62,773 nt of DNA from DATFPK01 sp035264885 (GCA_035264885.1 DATFPK010000056.1:1-62773), one strand, 5' to 3'; counted from the first letter of the stretch, positions 30,677-39,101 are shown. Made by a program: numbers and translations. The notes: a model not told the origin generated them from the letters alone.

Positions 30677-32275
30677 GTGGAGGAAGCAACCCGCCCGCCC
30701 GACTCGGCAGGATCCGCGACCGGCGCGACCGGCGAAGACGAGCGCCAGCTCGCCGAGATGGGATACCGGCAGGAGTTGAGCCGCGCCTGGAGCGGCTTCA
30801 CCAACTTCGCGATCTCCTTCACGATCATCTCGGTCCTCGCCGGTACGTTCACGACGTTCAGCTTCGCCTGGCAGAACGGCGGGCCGATCGCGGTTTCGAT
30901 CGGCTGGCCGGTCCTCTGCTTCTTCGTCCTGATGGTCGGCTTCTCGATGGCCGAGCTGACGTCGCGCTACCCGACCGCCGGCGGCCCGTACTGGTGGGCC
31001 CACGACCTCGGCGGCAAGGGCTGGAGCTGGATGACCGGCTGGTTCAACATCGTCGGCCTGATCGGGATCGTCGCGTCTGTCGCCTACGGCGCGGCGCTCT
31101 TCCTCAACTCGCTGTTGGCGCTCTACAGCCTCGACATCCTCGGCGTCAACTTCGCCGACGACGTCCACATCCTCGCCGAGACCTTCCTGCTGTTCCTGAT
31201 CATCCTGGTGTTCGTCACGCTGCTGAACGTGTTCGCGGACCGCGGACTGGCGATGCTCAACAACATCTCCGTCGGGTGGCACATCCTGGGAACCGCAGTG
31301 GTGATCGGCCTGCTCGTCTTCGTGCCGGACGATCATCAGAGCGCCAGCTTCGTATTCGGCGAGCGCTTGAACAACAACGGCTTCTTCGACGGGTCAACCA
31401 GCAACTTCGGCTTCTGGTTCTTCGTCCTGCCGACCGGCTTCCTACTCGCGATGTACACGCAGACCGGGTACGACGCCTCGGCGCACACGGCGGAGGAAAC
31501 GCGCAATGCGGCGGTCGCCGCCGCGCAGGGCGTCTGGCGGGCGATCTTCTACTCGGCGCTGATCGGGTGGTTCGTCCTGCTCGCGTTCCTGTTCGCGGCC
31601 AATGACGTCGGTGCGGTGAACGACGCCGCGGGGTTCCCGGTCGCGATCTTCACCAGCGCCCTCGACACGTGGGCGGCGAAGCTGCTGATCCTGATCGCGG
31701 TGATCGGCCAGATCTTCTGTGTCACGGCTGGACTGACCAGCGCCTCGCGCACGTGGTACGCGTTCTCGCGCGACCGCGGAATGCCCGGTTGGGCGATCTT
31801 CCGCCGCATCAACCGGGACAAGGTGCCGTTCAACGCGGTGATCGCGGTCTCGCTCTTCTCGCTGCTGATCTCGATCCCGGCGCTGTTCGGGAAGAACGAC
31901 GTGCCGTTCGCGTTCTTCGCCTTGACCGGCATCTGCACGGTCGGCCTCTACCTCGCCTACATCATCCCCGTGTACCTGCGGCTCCGGGCGGGTGACTCCT
32001 TCACGCCGGGGCCGTGGAACCTGGGGCGGAGGTACAAGCTGGTCAACATCCTCGCGATCGCCTTCGTGATCCTCGTCGTCTACGCGCTCAACCTGCCCTA
32101 CACGCCGGGTGGCCTGCCGTGGAACGACGACTTCGACGCGTCGCTCGTGAACTACACGCCTCTCGCGATCCTCCTTCCGCTGGTCTTCGGCCTCTGGTAC
32201 CTGGTCTCGGCCAAGAACCGCTACCAGGGCCCGGTGAGGACGCTCGAGGAGGACGAGGTCACCAGGAACGTATGA
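30677..32275 (+). CDS. APC-family amino acid/amine permease
   Basis: A 532-residue transporter with about 12 hydrophobic helices. The first is 'TNFAISFTIISVLAGTFTTFSFAW', with the APC G-x-x-x-G-T pattern. 'AELTSRYPTAGGPYWWAHDLGG' is the conserved loop after helix 2, and 'YTQTGYDASAHTAEET' is the substrate-site helix found in GABA/choline-type permeases. The start is GTG at 30677 behind an excellent GGAGGAGG. It is the first gene of the coupled operon and should import the amine used by the downstream ligase. Its TGA overlaps the ATG of the next gene. Confidence 0.9.
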   Translation: MEEATRPPDSAGSATGATGEDERQLAEMGYRQELSRAWSGFTNFAISFTIISVLAGTFTTFSFAWQNGGPIAVSIGWPVLCFFVLMVGFSMAELTSRYPTAGGPYWWAHDLGGKGWSWMTGWFNIVGLIGIVASVAYGAALFLNSLLALYSLDILGVNFADDVHILAETFLLFLIILVFVTLLNVFADRGLAMLNNISVGWHILGTAVVIGLLVFVPDDHQSASFVFGERLNNNGFFDGSTSNFGFWFFVLPTGFLLAMYTQTGYDASAHTAEETRNAAVAAAQGVWRAIFYSALIGWFVLLAFLFAANDVGAVNDAAGFPVAIFTSALDTWAAKLLILIAVIGQIFCVTAGLTSASRTWYAFSRDRGMPGWAIFRRINRDKVPFNAVIAVSLFSLLISIPALFGKNDVPFAFFALTGICTVGLYLAYIIPVYLRLRAGDSFTPGPWNLGRRYKLVNILAIAFVILVVYALNLPYTPGGLPWNDDFDASLVNYTPLAILLPLVFGLWYLVSAKNRYQGPVRTLEEDEVTRNV

Positions 32276-33681
32276 CCGCGGGGGCGGGGAATGGCGCCGA
32301 GCGGCCCGGGGGCCCGGGCGGCGGCAGGGGCATGCTCTCCCTCGACGACCTTCGCAAGGACGCCGACGCGGGGACGATCGACACGGTCGTCACCGCGTTC
32401 ACCGACATGCAGGGGCGCCTGTTCGGCAAGCGGATCCAGGTCGAGTACTTCCTCGAGGACGTCCTCGACCACGGGATCGAGGGCTGCAACTACCTGCTCG
32501 CCCTCGACATGGAGATGGATCCGGTCCCCGGCTACGAGATGGCGAACTGGGAGGGCGGCTACGGGGACTTCGGAATCGTCCCCGACCTGGCGACCCTGCG
32601 GCGGGTCCCCTGGCTGGACCGGACCGCGCTCGTCCTCTGCGACGTGGCCAACCACGACGGGTCGCCGGTCGTGGCTTCGCCGCGCCAGGTGCTGATCCGG
32701 CAGTACGAGCGCGCCGCGGATATGGGCTTCCGGCCGATGATGGCCTCCGAGCTCGAGTTCTACCTCTACAAGGAGAGCTACGCGGAGGCGTGGGAGAAGG
32801 ACTTCCGCGACATGACCCCGACGATCCCCTACATCCTCGACTACCACATCCTCGCCACGACGATGGACGAGGCCTACCTCGGCCCGATCCGCAGGGGCAT
32901 GCACGACGCCGGCATCCCGATCGAGTTCTCGAAGGGCGAGGCCTGGTACGGGCAGCACGAGGTCAACTTCCGCTACGCCGACGCGGTCACGTCGGCTGAC
33001 CGCCACACGATCTACAAGAACGGCGTCAAGGAGATCGCCTTCCTGCACGGGATCTCCGCCACGTTCATGGCGAAGCCTTCGGAGAAGGACATCGGCAGTT
33101 CCTGTCACATCCACACCAGCCTCCTGGGCCTGGAAGGCGGCGACAGCGCCTTCGTCGACGGGGAGGAGGAGACGGACACCTTCCGGCACTTCCTCGGCGG
33201 GCTCCGCAACAGGATCAGGGAGCTGGCGCTGTTCATCGCGCCCTCGGTCAACTCCTACAAGCGCTACGCCAGCGAGAGCTGGGCCCCGACGTCAGTCTCC
33301 TGGGGCCGCGACAACCGGACCTGCGGCTTCCGCGTCGTCGGTCACGGCCCGTCGCGCCGGATGGAATGCCGGATCCCCGGCGGCGACGTCAACCCCTACC
33401 TCGGCTACGCGGCGATGCTCGCCGCCGGGCTCGACGGGATCGAGAACGAGCTCGACCCGGGGCCGGAGCTGAAGGGCAACGCCTACGAGGAGGCCGGAGC
33501 CGAGCCGTTCCCGGCGACCCTCCGCGAGGCGCTCGACCTCTGGGAGGACAGCGACTTCGTCCGCGGCGCGTTCGGTGACGCGGTCCACGCGCACTACCTG
33601 AACTACGGGCAGACCGAGCAGCGGCTGTTCGACCAGGTCGTCACCGACTACGAGCGGCGCCGGATGTTCGAGCGCGGCTGA
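32272..33681 (+). CDS. glutamine-synthetase-like gamma-glutamylamide synthetase (GlnA4/PuuA type)
   Basis: A 469-residue class I glutamine synthetase fold. 'ASELEFYLYKE' holds metal ligands, 'GEAWYGQHEVNFRYADAV' follows in the active site, and 'SSCHIHTSL' and 'APSVNSYKRY' carry the ATP and glutamate sites. The arginine-rich 'DNRTCGFRVVGHG' and 'MECRIPGGDVNPYL' complete the pattern. There is no adenylylation-loop consensus, and the setting is catabolic. It probably couples glutamate to an amine such as ethanolamine, with ATP. ATGA overlap with the permease gene couples their translation. Gene order matches glnA4-Rv2859c-aldC-Rv2857c of M. tuberculosis. Confidence 0.9.
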   Translation: MTAGAGNGAERPGGPGGGRGMLSLDDLRKDADAGTIDTVVTAFTDMQGRLFGKRIQVEYFLEDVLDHGIEGCNYLLALDMEMDPVPGYEMANWEGGYGDFGIVPDLATLRRVPWLDRTALVLCDVANHDGSPVVASPRQVLIRQYERAADMGFRPMMASELEFYLYKESYAEAWEKDFRDMTPTIPYILDYHILATTMDEAYLGPIRRGMHDAGIPIEFSKGEAWYGQHEVNFRYADAVTSADRHTIYKNGVKEIAFLHGISATFMAKPSEKDIGSSCHIHTSLLGLEGGDSAFVDGEEETDTFRHFLGGLRNRIRELALFIAPSVNSYKRYASESWAPTSVSWGRDNRTCGFRVVGHGPSRRMECRIPGGDVNPYLGYAAMLAAGLDGIENELDPGPELKGNAYEEAGAEPFPATLREALDLWEDSDFVRGAFGDAVHAHYLNYGQTEQRLFDQVVTDYERRRMFERG

Positions 33682-34415
33682 TGCGCCGCGCGATCGGGAT
33701 CTGCGCCGCGGTCGAGCGGGTGCGCTGGGGACCCTGGGAAGCGGACGTGGACATGGCTCCGCGCAGCTACTCGCGGGCCGTGCAGAGGGCCGGCGCGCTC
33801 GCCCTGCTGCTGCCGCCGGACGCCGGCGCGAGCGGCGAGCCTGACCTCTGGCTCGAACGCGTCGACGGGCTCGTCCTCGCGGGCGGCTCCGACGTCGACC
33901 CCGGCGCTTACGGAGCCGAGCCGCATCGGGAGACGGGGCCGACCTGGCCCGAGCGCGACGCGTTCGAGGTGGCCCTGGTCCGGCGGGCGGTCGAGCGGGG
34001 CTTGCCGGTCCTCGGCATCTGCCGGGGCATGCAGCTGCTCAACGTCGCGCTCGGCGGGACCCTCGACCAGCATCTTCCCGACACGCTCGGCCACGACGAG
34101 CACCGGCACACGCCCGGCAGCTTCGGCGACCACGAGGTGCGCCTCGCGGCCGGCTCGCTGGCGGCGCGCTCGGCGGGCGGCGAGCGGGTGGTGGTCAAGT
34201 CCCACCACCACCAGGGAGTCGACCGGATCGGTGACGGCCTCACCGTCACGGGATGGTCGGCCGGCGAGGACGTGACCGAGGCGGTCGAGCTCGCCGACCA
34301 CCGCTTCACGCTCGGCGTCCAGTGGCACCCCGAGGAGGACGAGCGCGACCGGGTGGTGGGGGCTCTGGTGGAGGCGTGCAACGGGAGGGACCGCGTGGAG
34401 GTCGGGGCAAGGTGA
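33681..34415 (+). CDS. gamma-glutamyl hydrolase, peptidase C26 (PuuD-like)
   Basis: A 244-residue class I amidotransferase-like hydrolase. 'RVDGLVLAGGSDVDPGAYG' is the oxyanion strand and 'VLGICRGMQLLNVALGG' holds the nucleophile cysteine. 'VKSHHHQGVDRIG' is the PuuD-specific loop, and 'GVQWHPEEDE' gives the catalytic His-Glu. It should release glutamate from a gamma-glutamylated product made by the synthetase and the two dehydrogenases. It starts with a TGATG overlap to the synthetase gene and itself overlaps the aldehyde dehydrogenase start (GTGA), so all are translated together. Confidence 0.9.
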   Translation: MRRAIGICAAVERVRWGPWEADVDMAPRSYSRAVQRAGALALLLPPDAGASGEPDLWLERVDGLVLAGGSDVDPGAYGAEPHRETGPTWPERDAFEVALVRRAVERGLPVLGICRGMQLLNVALGGTLDQHLPDTLGHDEHRHTPGSFGDHEVRLAAGSLAARSAGGERVVVKSHHHQGVDRIGDGLTVTGWSAGEDVTEAVELADHRFTLGVQWHPEEDERDRVVGALVEACNGRDRVEVGAR

Positions 34416-35779
34416 GCGTGATCGAAGTCCTGGAGCCGGCGACGGAGGATGTGATGTCCGAGGTCCCGCGCGCCGGCGTCGAGGAGACCGACGCCGCCGT
34501 CGACCGGGCCAAGCGGGCCTTCCCGGCGTGGAGGGCGGTGGGACCGGGGGATCGCGCGAAGCTCCTCCACGGGCTCGCCGATGCGCTCGAAGCCCGGGCG
34601 GAGGAACTGGCCATTCTGGAGGCCCGCAACGCCGGCAAGCCGATCTCCGACGCCAGGGGCGAGATGGAGATGGTGGTCGAGACCTACCGCTACTACGCCG
34701 GCGCCCCGGAGCGGCTGCTCGGCAAGACGATCCCCGTCGACGGCGGGGTCGACATGACGTTCCGCGAGCCGCTGGGCGTGGTCGGCCTCATCGTCCCCTG
34801 GAACTTCCCCCTCGTGATCGCCTCCTGGAAGGTCGCGCCGGCGCTTGCCGCCGGCAACACGGTCGTCCTCAAGCCGGCCGAGCTCACGCCGCTGACGGCG
34901 CTGGAGCTGGAGCGGATCGCCCTCGACGCCGGCTTACCGGAGGGCGTCGTCAACGTCGTCGCCGGACGCGGTCGTGAGGTGGGCTCGCGCCTGGTCGAGC
35001 ACCCTGACGTCGCGAAGGTTGCCTTCACGGGGTCGACCGAGGTCGGGCGGGGCATCGCCGAGGGCGCCGCGGGGACGATCAAGCGGGTCACTCTCGAGCT
35101 CGGCGGCAAGTCCGCGAGCGTGGTCTTCGCCGACGCCGACCTGGAGGCGGCCGCCGCGGCGGCGCCGATGGCGGTGTTCGGCAACGCGGGCCAGGACTGC
35201 TGCGCGCGTTCCCGGATCCTCGTCGAGCGCCCGGCGATGGAGGCGTTCATGGAGGCGCTCGAGCGCGCGGTCAAGGAACTGCGGGTCGGCGATCCGCTCG
35301 ACGAGGAGACCCAGATGGGCCCCTTGATCTCGGCCGACCAGCGGGAGTCGGTGGCCGGCTACCTGACCGGTGACGCGCCGGTCGCCTTCCGCGGCTCGGC
35401 CCCGGACGGTGCCGGCTACTGGTTCGCGCCGACCGTGCTCGCGCCGGTCGCGAACGACGACCGCGCCGCTCGCGAGGAGATCTTCGGGCCGATCGCCTGC
35501 GTGATCCCGTTCGAAGGCGAGGACGAAGGGGCCCGGCTCGCGAACGACACGATCTACGGGCTGTCGGGCTCGGTCTGGACGCGGGACGGCGCCCGGGCGC
35601 TGCGGATGGCCCGCGCGCTCGAGACCGGGGTGATCTCGATCAACTCCAACACCTCGGTCCGGGTGACGACGCCGTTCGGCGGCTTCAAGCAGTCGGGCGT
35701 GGGGCGCGAGCTGGGTCCCGACGCGCTCGACTACTACACCGAGGTCAAGAACGTCTTCTATGCGACCCGGGAGGACTGA
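34412..35779 (+). CDS. NAD(P)-dependent aldehyde dehydrogenase
   Basis: A 455-residue ALDH, slightly short at the N-terminus. 'GLIVPWNFPLVIASWKVAPALAAGNTVVLKPAE' is the cofactor site, 'VAFTGSTEVGRGI' the Rossmann turn, 'LELGGKSASVVF' holds the general base glutamate, and 'GNAGQDCCARSRI' the catalytic cysteine. 'EEIFGPIACVIPF' and 'PFGGFKQSGVGRELG' close the domain. The start is GTG at 34412, overlapping the TGA of the hydrolase gene. The expected substrate is a gamma-glutamyl amino-aldehyde, oxidised to the acid (gamma-glutamylglycine if the amine is ethanolamine). Confidence 0.92.
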   Translation: MSVIEVLEPATEDVMSEVPRAGVEETDAAVDRAKRAFPAWRAVGPGDRAKLLHGLADALEARAEELAILEARNAGKPISDARGEMEMVVETYRYYAGAPERLLGKTIPVDGGVDMTFREPLGVVGLIVPWNFPLVIASWKVAPALAAGNTVVLKPAELTPLTALELERIALDAGLPEGVVNVVAGRGREVGSRLVEHPDVAKVAFTGSTEVGRGIAEGAAGTIKRVTLELGGKSASVVFADADLEAAAAAAPMAVFGNAGQDCCARSRILVERPAMEAFMEALERAVKELRVGDPLDEETQMGPLISADQRESVAGYLTGDAPVAFRGSAPDGAGYWFAPTVLAPVANDDRAAREEIFGPIACVIPFEGEDEGARLANDTIYGLSGSVWTRDGARALRMARALETGVISINSNTSVRVTTPFGGFKQSGVGRELGPDALDYYTEVKNVFYATRED

Positions 35780-36540
35780 TGCCGGGCAGGCTCGACGGCA
35801 AGGTCTGTGTGATCACCGGATCCGCCAGCGGGATCGGCGCCGAGAGCGCCCGGGTCTTCGCAAGCGAGGGCGCGACGGTCGTCGGAGTCGACCTCGCGGA
35901 AGGGGCGGAGGGCGTCATGGCGCTGCAGGCCGACGTGACCGACGAGGAGCAGGTCGAAGCGGTGTACCTGAGGGCGAGCGAGGAGTTCGGGCGGATCGAC
36001 GTCCTCTTCAACAACGCCGGGATCAACCCGACCGACGACATGTCGGTGGTCGACACCTCGCTCGAGGCATGGCAGCGCGTCCAGGACGTCAACGTCCGCA
36101 GCGTCTTCCTCTGCTGCAAGCACGGGATCCCGCACCTCCTCGAGTCGGGCGGCGGCTCGGTGATCAACACCGCCTCGTTCGTCGCCGTGATGGGCGCGGC
36201 GGTCTCCCAGATCTCCTACACCGCCTCGAAGGGGGCGGTGCTGGCGATGTCGCGGGAGATGGGGGTGGAGTTCGCCGCGCGGGGGGTCCGGGTCAACGCG
36301 CTCTGCCCCGGGCCGGTCGACACGCCGCTCCTCCAGGAGCTCTTCGCCAAGGATCCCGAGCGCGCCGGCCAGCGCCTCGTCCACATCCCGCGCGGGCGGT
36401 TCGGCTCGGCTCGCGAGATCGCCCTGGCCGCCGCCTTCCTGGCCAGCGACGACGCCGCGGCGATCAACGCCACGACGTTCCTCGCCGACGGCGGGCTCGC
36501 CGGCGCCTACGTGACGCCGGGTCAGGCCGAGGCCGAGTAG
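35779..36540 (+). CDS. short-chain dehydrogenase/reductase
   Basis: A 253-residue classical SDR. 'VCVITGSASGIGAESARVF' is the NAD-binding glycine motif, NNAG follows at about residue 83, the active site is serine in 'VINTASF' with Y-x-x-x-K in 'ISYTASKGAV', and 'NALCPGPVDTPLL' follows. It is probably the alcohol dehydrogenase that turns a gamma-glutamyl-amino alcohol into the aldehyde used by the ALDH. The start overlaps the ALDH stop (TGATG); it is the last gene of the operon. Its last 19 bases overlap the convergent TauE gene. Confidence 0.9.
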   Translation: MPGRLDGKVCVITGSASGIGAESARVFASEGATVVGVDLAEGAEGVMALQADVTDEEQVEAVYLRASEEFGRIDVLFNNAGINPTDDMSVVDTSLEAWQRVQDVNVRSVFLCCKHGIPHLLESGGGSVINTASFVAVMGAAVSQISYTASKGAVLAMSREMGVEFAARGVRVNALCPGPVDTPLLQELFAKDPERAGQRLVHIPRGRFGSAREIALAAAFLASDDAAAINATTFLADGGLAGAYVTPGQAEAE

Positions 36541-37496
36541 CCGGACAGACGGTCGCCCTCCGGCTTCGGATCCCCGGTGCGGTCCCGCCCCGGTTCCCGC
36601 CGGCGCTCCTCCTCGAGCGCGGCGTCGCGGCGCTTCGCGTACCACCGCGGGGCCCAGATCAGCCCCAGCAGCCCGATCCCGGCGACGGCGGCGGCGATCG
36701 GCCAGACGACCGGATCGCCCTTCTGGACCGTGACTATTCCCGAGGCGACGAGGACAGCGCCAAGCGCCGTCCGCAGGAACCCGGTCGGCGCCCGGGTCGC
36801 GAAGTGGGCCCCGACGACCACGCCCGGCACCGAGCCGAGGAGGATGTTGCCGGCGAGCGCGAAGTCGACGTTGCCCCCGACCCAGTGCGCGAGCCCCGCC
36901 GCCCACAGGAGGATCGCGGCGTGGAAGACGTCCGTGCCGACCACCCGCTGCGGAGCGAGCCGGTAGATCGCGATCAGCAGGATCGCGATGACCGTCCCGG
37001 AGCCCGCGGAGGTCACCCCGATCACGAACCCGCAGGTGGCGCCGATGACGACCGCGGCCACCTTGTGCCGCCGCTTGATCTCGAACTCGTCGCGTTCTTC
37101 GATCAGGTTGCTGAGGATCAGTGCCCGGGCCAGGGTGATGATCCCGACCATCAGCAGGGTCCCGCCGAGCAGGGCGTAGACGATCGAGTCGAGCTCCTCC
37201 TGGCCGATCCGGTCCTGGAGGATCGAGATCAGCCAGACACCGGCGATCGACGCGGGCACGCTCCCGAGCGCCATCCAGAAGGTCAGACCGAGGTTCACCG
37301 TGCCCTTCCTCAGGTGGCGCCAGCCGCCCACCGTCTTGGTGACGGCGGCGTAGAAGATGTCGGTCCCGATCGCCGTCACCGGCTTGATCCCGAACAGCAG
37401 GATCAGCATCGGCGTCATCAGGGATCCGCCGCCCATGCCCGTCATTCCGACGAGCACGCCGATGCCGAAGCCGAATATGACCAGTGCCGGGTCCAT
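36522..37496 (-). CDS. TauE/SafE-family anion exporter
   Basis: A 324-residue membrane protein with about eight helices in two repeats: 'FGFGIGVLVGMTGMGGGSLMTPMLIL' opens the first and 'IGATCGFVIGVTSAGSGTVIAIL' the second, both with the Gly-rich TauE/SafE signature. The family moves sulfite, sulfonates or organic acids. The C-terminal 35 residues are charged and disordered. It is convergent with the amine operon and lies 8 kb from the sulfate/persulfide genes, so a sulfite role is possible but not shown. An operator-like palindrome lies downstream of its promoter. Confidence 0.88.
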   Translation of the reverse strand: MDPALVIFGFGIGVLVGMTGMGGGSLMTPMLILLFGIKPVTAIGTDIFYAAVTKTVGGWRHLRKGTVNLGLTFWMALGSVPASIAGVWLISILQDRIGQEELDSIVYALLGGTLLMVGIITLARALILSNLIEERDEFEIKRRHKVAAVVIGATCGFVIGVTSAGSGTVIAILLIAIYRLAPQRVVGTDVFHAAILLWAAGLAHWVGGNVDFALAGNILLGSVPGVVVGAHFATRAPTGFLRTALGAVLVASGIVTVQKGDPVVWPIAAAVAGIGLLGLIWAPRWYAKRRDAALEEERRREPGRDRTGDPKPEGDRLSGYSASA

Positions 37497-37566
37497 CGGA
37501 TCTCTGCCGCTCGCGCCGGGGGGACCGGGCGCTCCCCTCGCCGGCGAACCGGCTTGGAGACTTTGT

Positions 37567-37601
37567 TGACCACTTAGGTCAGGAGCGAGTCCGCAAGCCT
37601 A
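37567..37601 (-). promoter_or_regulatory. promoter TAGGCT with TGACC-N5-GGTCA palindrome
   Basis: Reading leftwards, TAGGCT (37601-37596) is a possible -10 box for the TauE gene. The palindrome TGACC-TAAGT-GGTCA (37581-37567) would lie in the early transcript, the position of a repressor site. The GGTC/GACC half sites resemble those at 30607-30615, but the spacing differs. Confidence 0.45.
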
Positions 37602-37631
37602 GCAGCGCTGAACGGAGCGTGGGCGGGTGCG

Positions 37632-38333
37632 TCAACCGGCCTGGTCGAGGAACCGGCCGCAGAGCGATCGGCCAAGCTCGTTCCAGGCGGAGATCCGGCG
37701 GTGTGTCTCGGCGAGGAACGCTTCGGGGTCGATCCCCATCGCGACCGCGTCCGGATCGACGTCGTACTCGCGGATCCATCGCGCGGCGCCGGCGGCGCTG
37801 ACCTCGGCGTGGAACTGGACGCCCCAGGCGCGCTCGCCGACGCGGTAGGCCTGGGTGCAGACGGCGCTGCGGGCAAGCGCGACGCCGTCGGGGGGGAGCG
37901 GCGCCACGTATGAGTGCCACTGGAACGCCTCGAACCGCTGCGGCAGGAGCGACAGCACCGGGTCGTACGCCGCCTCGTCCGTCAGCTCGACCTCGTACCA
38001 GCCGATCTCGGGCCGCTCGGCACGCTTCGCCCTCGACCCGGCCGCCTCGGCGAGGAGCTGGGTGCCGAGGCAGACGCCGAGCAGCGGCCTGCCCCGATGG
38101 AGAAGCTCGGCCAGCAGCTCCTTTTCGGCCGCCAGCCACGGGTGGGCCTCCTCCTGGTCGGCGTGCATCGCCCCGCCGAAGGTCATCACCGCGTCGTAGC
38201 CGAACGGGTCGGACGGGGGCTCGTCGGTCTCGGCCCGCCACCACACGTCGAGCCGGGCGGCGCGCTGCTCCGCCGCCTCGGCGAAGACACCGGGCCCGGC
38301 GTCGCGCTGGTGGGCGATCGCGAGCACGCGCAT
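37632..38333 (-). CDS. type 1 glutamine amidotransferase (GMP-synthase-like)
   Basis: A 233-residue stand-alone class I amidotransferase domain. 'AVMTFGGAMHADQEEAHPWLAAEKELL' is the oxyanion region, 'LLGVCLGTQLLAEAAG' the nucleophile elbow with catalytic cysteine, and 'AWGVQFHAEVS' the catalytic histidine and glutamate. 'EAFQWHSYVAPLP' is typical of the uncharacterised GMP-synthase-like group. It may hydrolyse a gamma-glutamyl compound; the partner enzyme is unknown. The ATG at 38333 starts seven bases after TACGCT, so the message is probably leaderless. The upstream region carries a large concentric dyad. Confidence 0.85.
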   Translation of the reverse strand: MRVLAIAHQRDAGPGVFAEAAEQRAARLDVWWRAETDEPPSDPFGYDAVMTFGGAMHADQEEAHPWLAAEKELLAELLHRGRPLLGVCLGTQLLAEAAGSRAKRAERPEIGWYEVELTDEAAYDPVLSLLPQRFEAFQWHSYVAPLPPDGVALARSAVCTQAYRVGERAWGVQFHAEVSAAGAARWIREYDVDPDAVAMGIDPEAFLAETHRRISAWNELGRSLCGRFLDQAG

Positions 38334-38340
38334 CGGCGCC

Positions 38341-38389
38341 AGCGTACGCGTTCGACCTCTGCGTGAATAGTTCACGCGAACGTCGAACG
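38341..38389 (-). promoter_or_regulatory. leaderless promoter with 41-bp concentric dyad
   Basis: The inner palindrome GCGTGAATAGTTCACGC (38361-38377) is perfect. The outer arms CGTTCGAC (38349-38356) and GTCGAACG (38382-38389) also pair perfectly, with four unpaired bases on each side; both share the centre 38369. TACGCT (38346-38341, reading leftwards) is the -10 box. The inner palindrome covers the -35 position, so this looks like a tandem repressor or activator site. Confidence 0.65.
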
Positions 38390-38468
38390 CCTCGGGGCTC
38401 CGGGGCCCGCGCGCCGTTTTCGCGCCACGGCCGGGGGTAGCGGCGCGCCAGGCGAACAAGGAGGACGG

Positions 38469-38624
38469 ATGGGCGACGAGGAGCGAGAGGAGCGGATGCC
38501 GGAGGTCGAGGACGCGGAGGAGCCGGCGGGCGACCCCGACGCGGACGAGGTGCCGGTCGAGAAGCTCGAGGAGGACCCGGCCTACGACCCGTCGGGACCG
38601 GAGCGCGACTACAAGGGGGGCTGA
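38469..38624 (+). CDS. small acidic protein, 51 residues
   Basis: A short frame with an unusually good ribosome binding site (AAGGAGG, five bases before the ATG). The product starts MGDEEREERMPEVED and is mostly Glu, Asp and Pro, ending in 'YDPSGPERDYKGG'. About half the residues are charged and no fold is predicted by eye. The composition follows normal codon position bias (G/C at third positions), supporting a real gene. The function is unknown; it may be a disordered stress or binding peptide. It is convergent with the ferritin-like gene, with a small hairpin between. Confidence 0.6.
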   Translation: MGDEEREERMPEVEDAEEPAGDPDADEVPVEKLEEDPAYDPSGPERDYKGG

Positions 38625-38632
38625 GGCCCCTT
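38613..38632. terminator. short hairpin between convergent genes
   Basis: AAGGGG and CCCCTT pair around an 8-nt loop, overlapping the end of the small acidic gene and the stop of the ferritin-like gene. Confidence 0.3.
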
Positions 38633-39086
38633 AGGAGGTGCGGCGGGCGCGGACCAGGAAATCGACCTGGTTCTGCTTTCGCATGATCATGTGCTCGAGC
38701 AGGTGCTCGAGCGCCTCGGAGCGGCCCTCCCGGCCGGTCGGCTCGATCGCCGCCTGAAGCGTTTCCACCGCTTCCTCCTCGGTCCCGATCAGCCAGTCGA
38801 CCGCGTCGCCCGCGTCGCCGGTCCAGCGCAGCTCGGCAACCTCGGTCACGGGGTCGCCGCCGAGCGCGACGATCTTCTCGACCAGCAGCCGCTGGTCGCC
38901 GAGCTCTGACTGGGCGAACTCCCAGAGCCGGTCCCCCAGGGCCTGGAACTCGAAGCCGAACAGGCTGCCGGAGTTGATCGAGTACTGAAGCACCGACCGG
39001 TGCTGTAGGCGCAGCGCCTCGTTGAGGCGGTCGACCGCCCCCTCGACGTCGAGCTTCTCATCCTGGTCGGCCACGGGGGAGGGCAC
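38631..39086 (-). CDS. ferritin-like domain protein (bacterioferritin-type helices)
   Basis: A 151-residue helical protein. 'VDRLNEALRLQHRSVLQYSINSGSLFGFEFQALGDRLWEFAQSELGDQRLLVEKIVALGG' follows the first two helices of ferritin-like proteins. Candidate iron ligands are the Glu in NEAL, a helix-2 Glu and 'E-H-x-x-E-H' in ALEHLLEHM. It has no clear ferroxidase set, so iron binding is likely but storage is not shown. The start is GTG at 39086; a second GTG four codons later is equally possible. The next gene lies 15 bp upstream on the same strand. Confidence 0.68.
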   Translation of the reverse strand: MPSPVADQDEKLDVEGAVDRLNEALRLQHRSVLQYSINSGSLFGFEFQALGDRLWEFAQSELGDQRLLVEKIVALGGDPVTEVAELRWTGDAGDAVDWLIGTEEEAVETLQAAIEPTGREGRSEALEHLLEHMIMRKQNQVDFLVRARRTS

Positions 39087-39101
39087 CCTAGCGAAGGCGC
39101 C

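Noticed and set aside
38349..38389. LexA (SOS) box in the concentric dyad
   Set aside because: GAAC and GTTC elements are present but never as GAAC-N4-GTTC in the right order, so the actinobacterial SOS consensus is not met.
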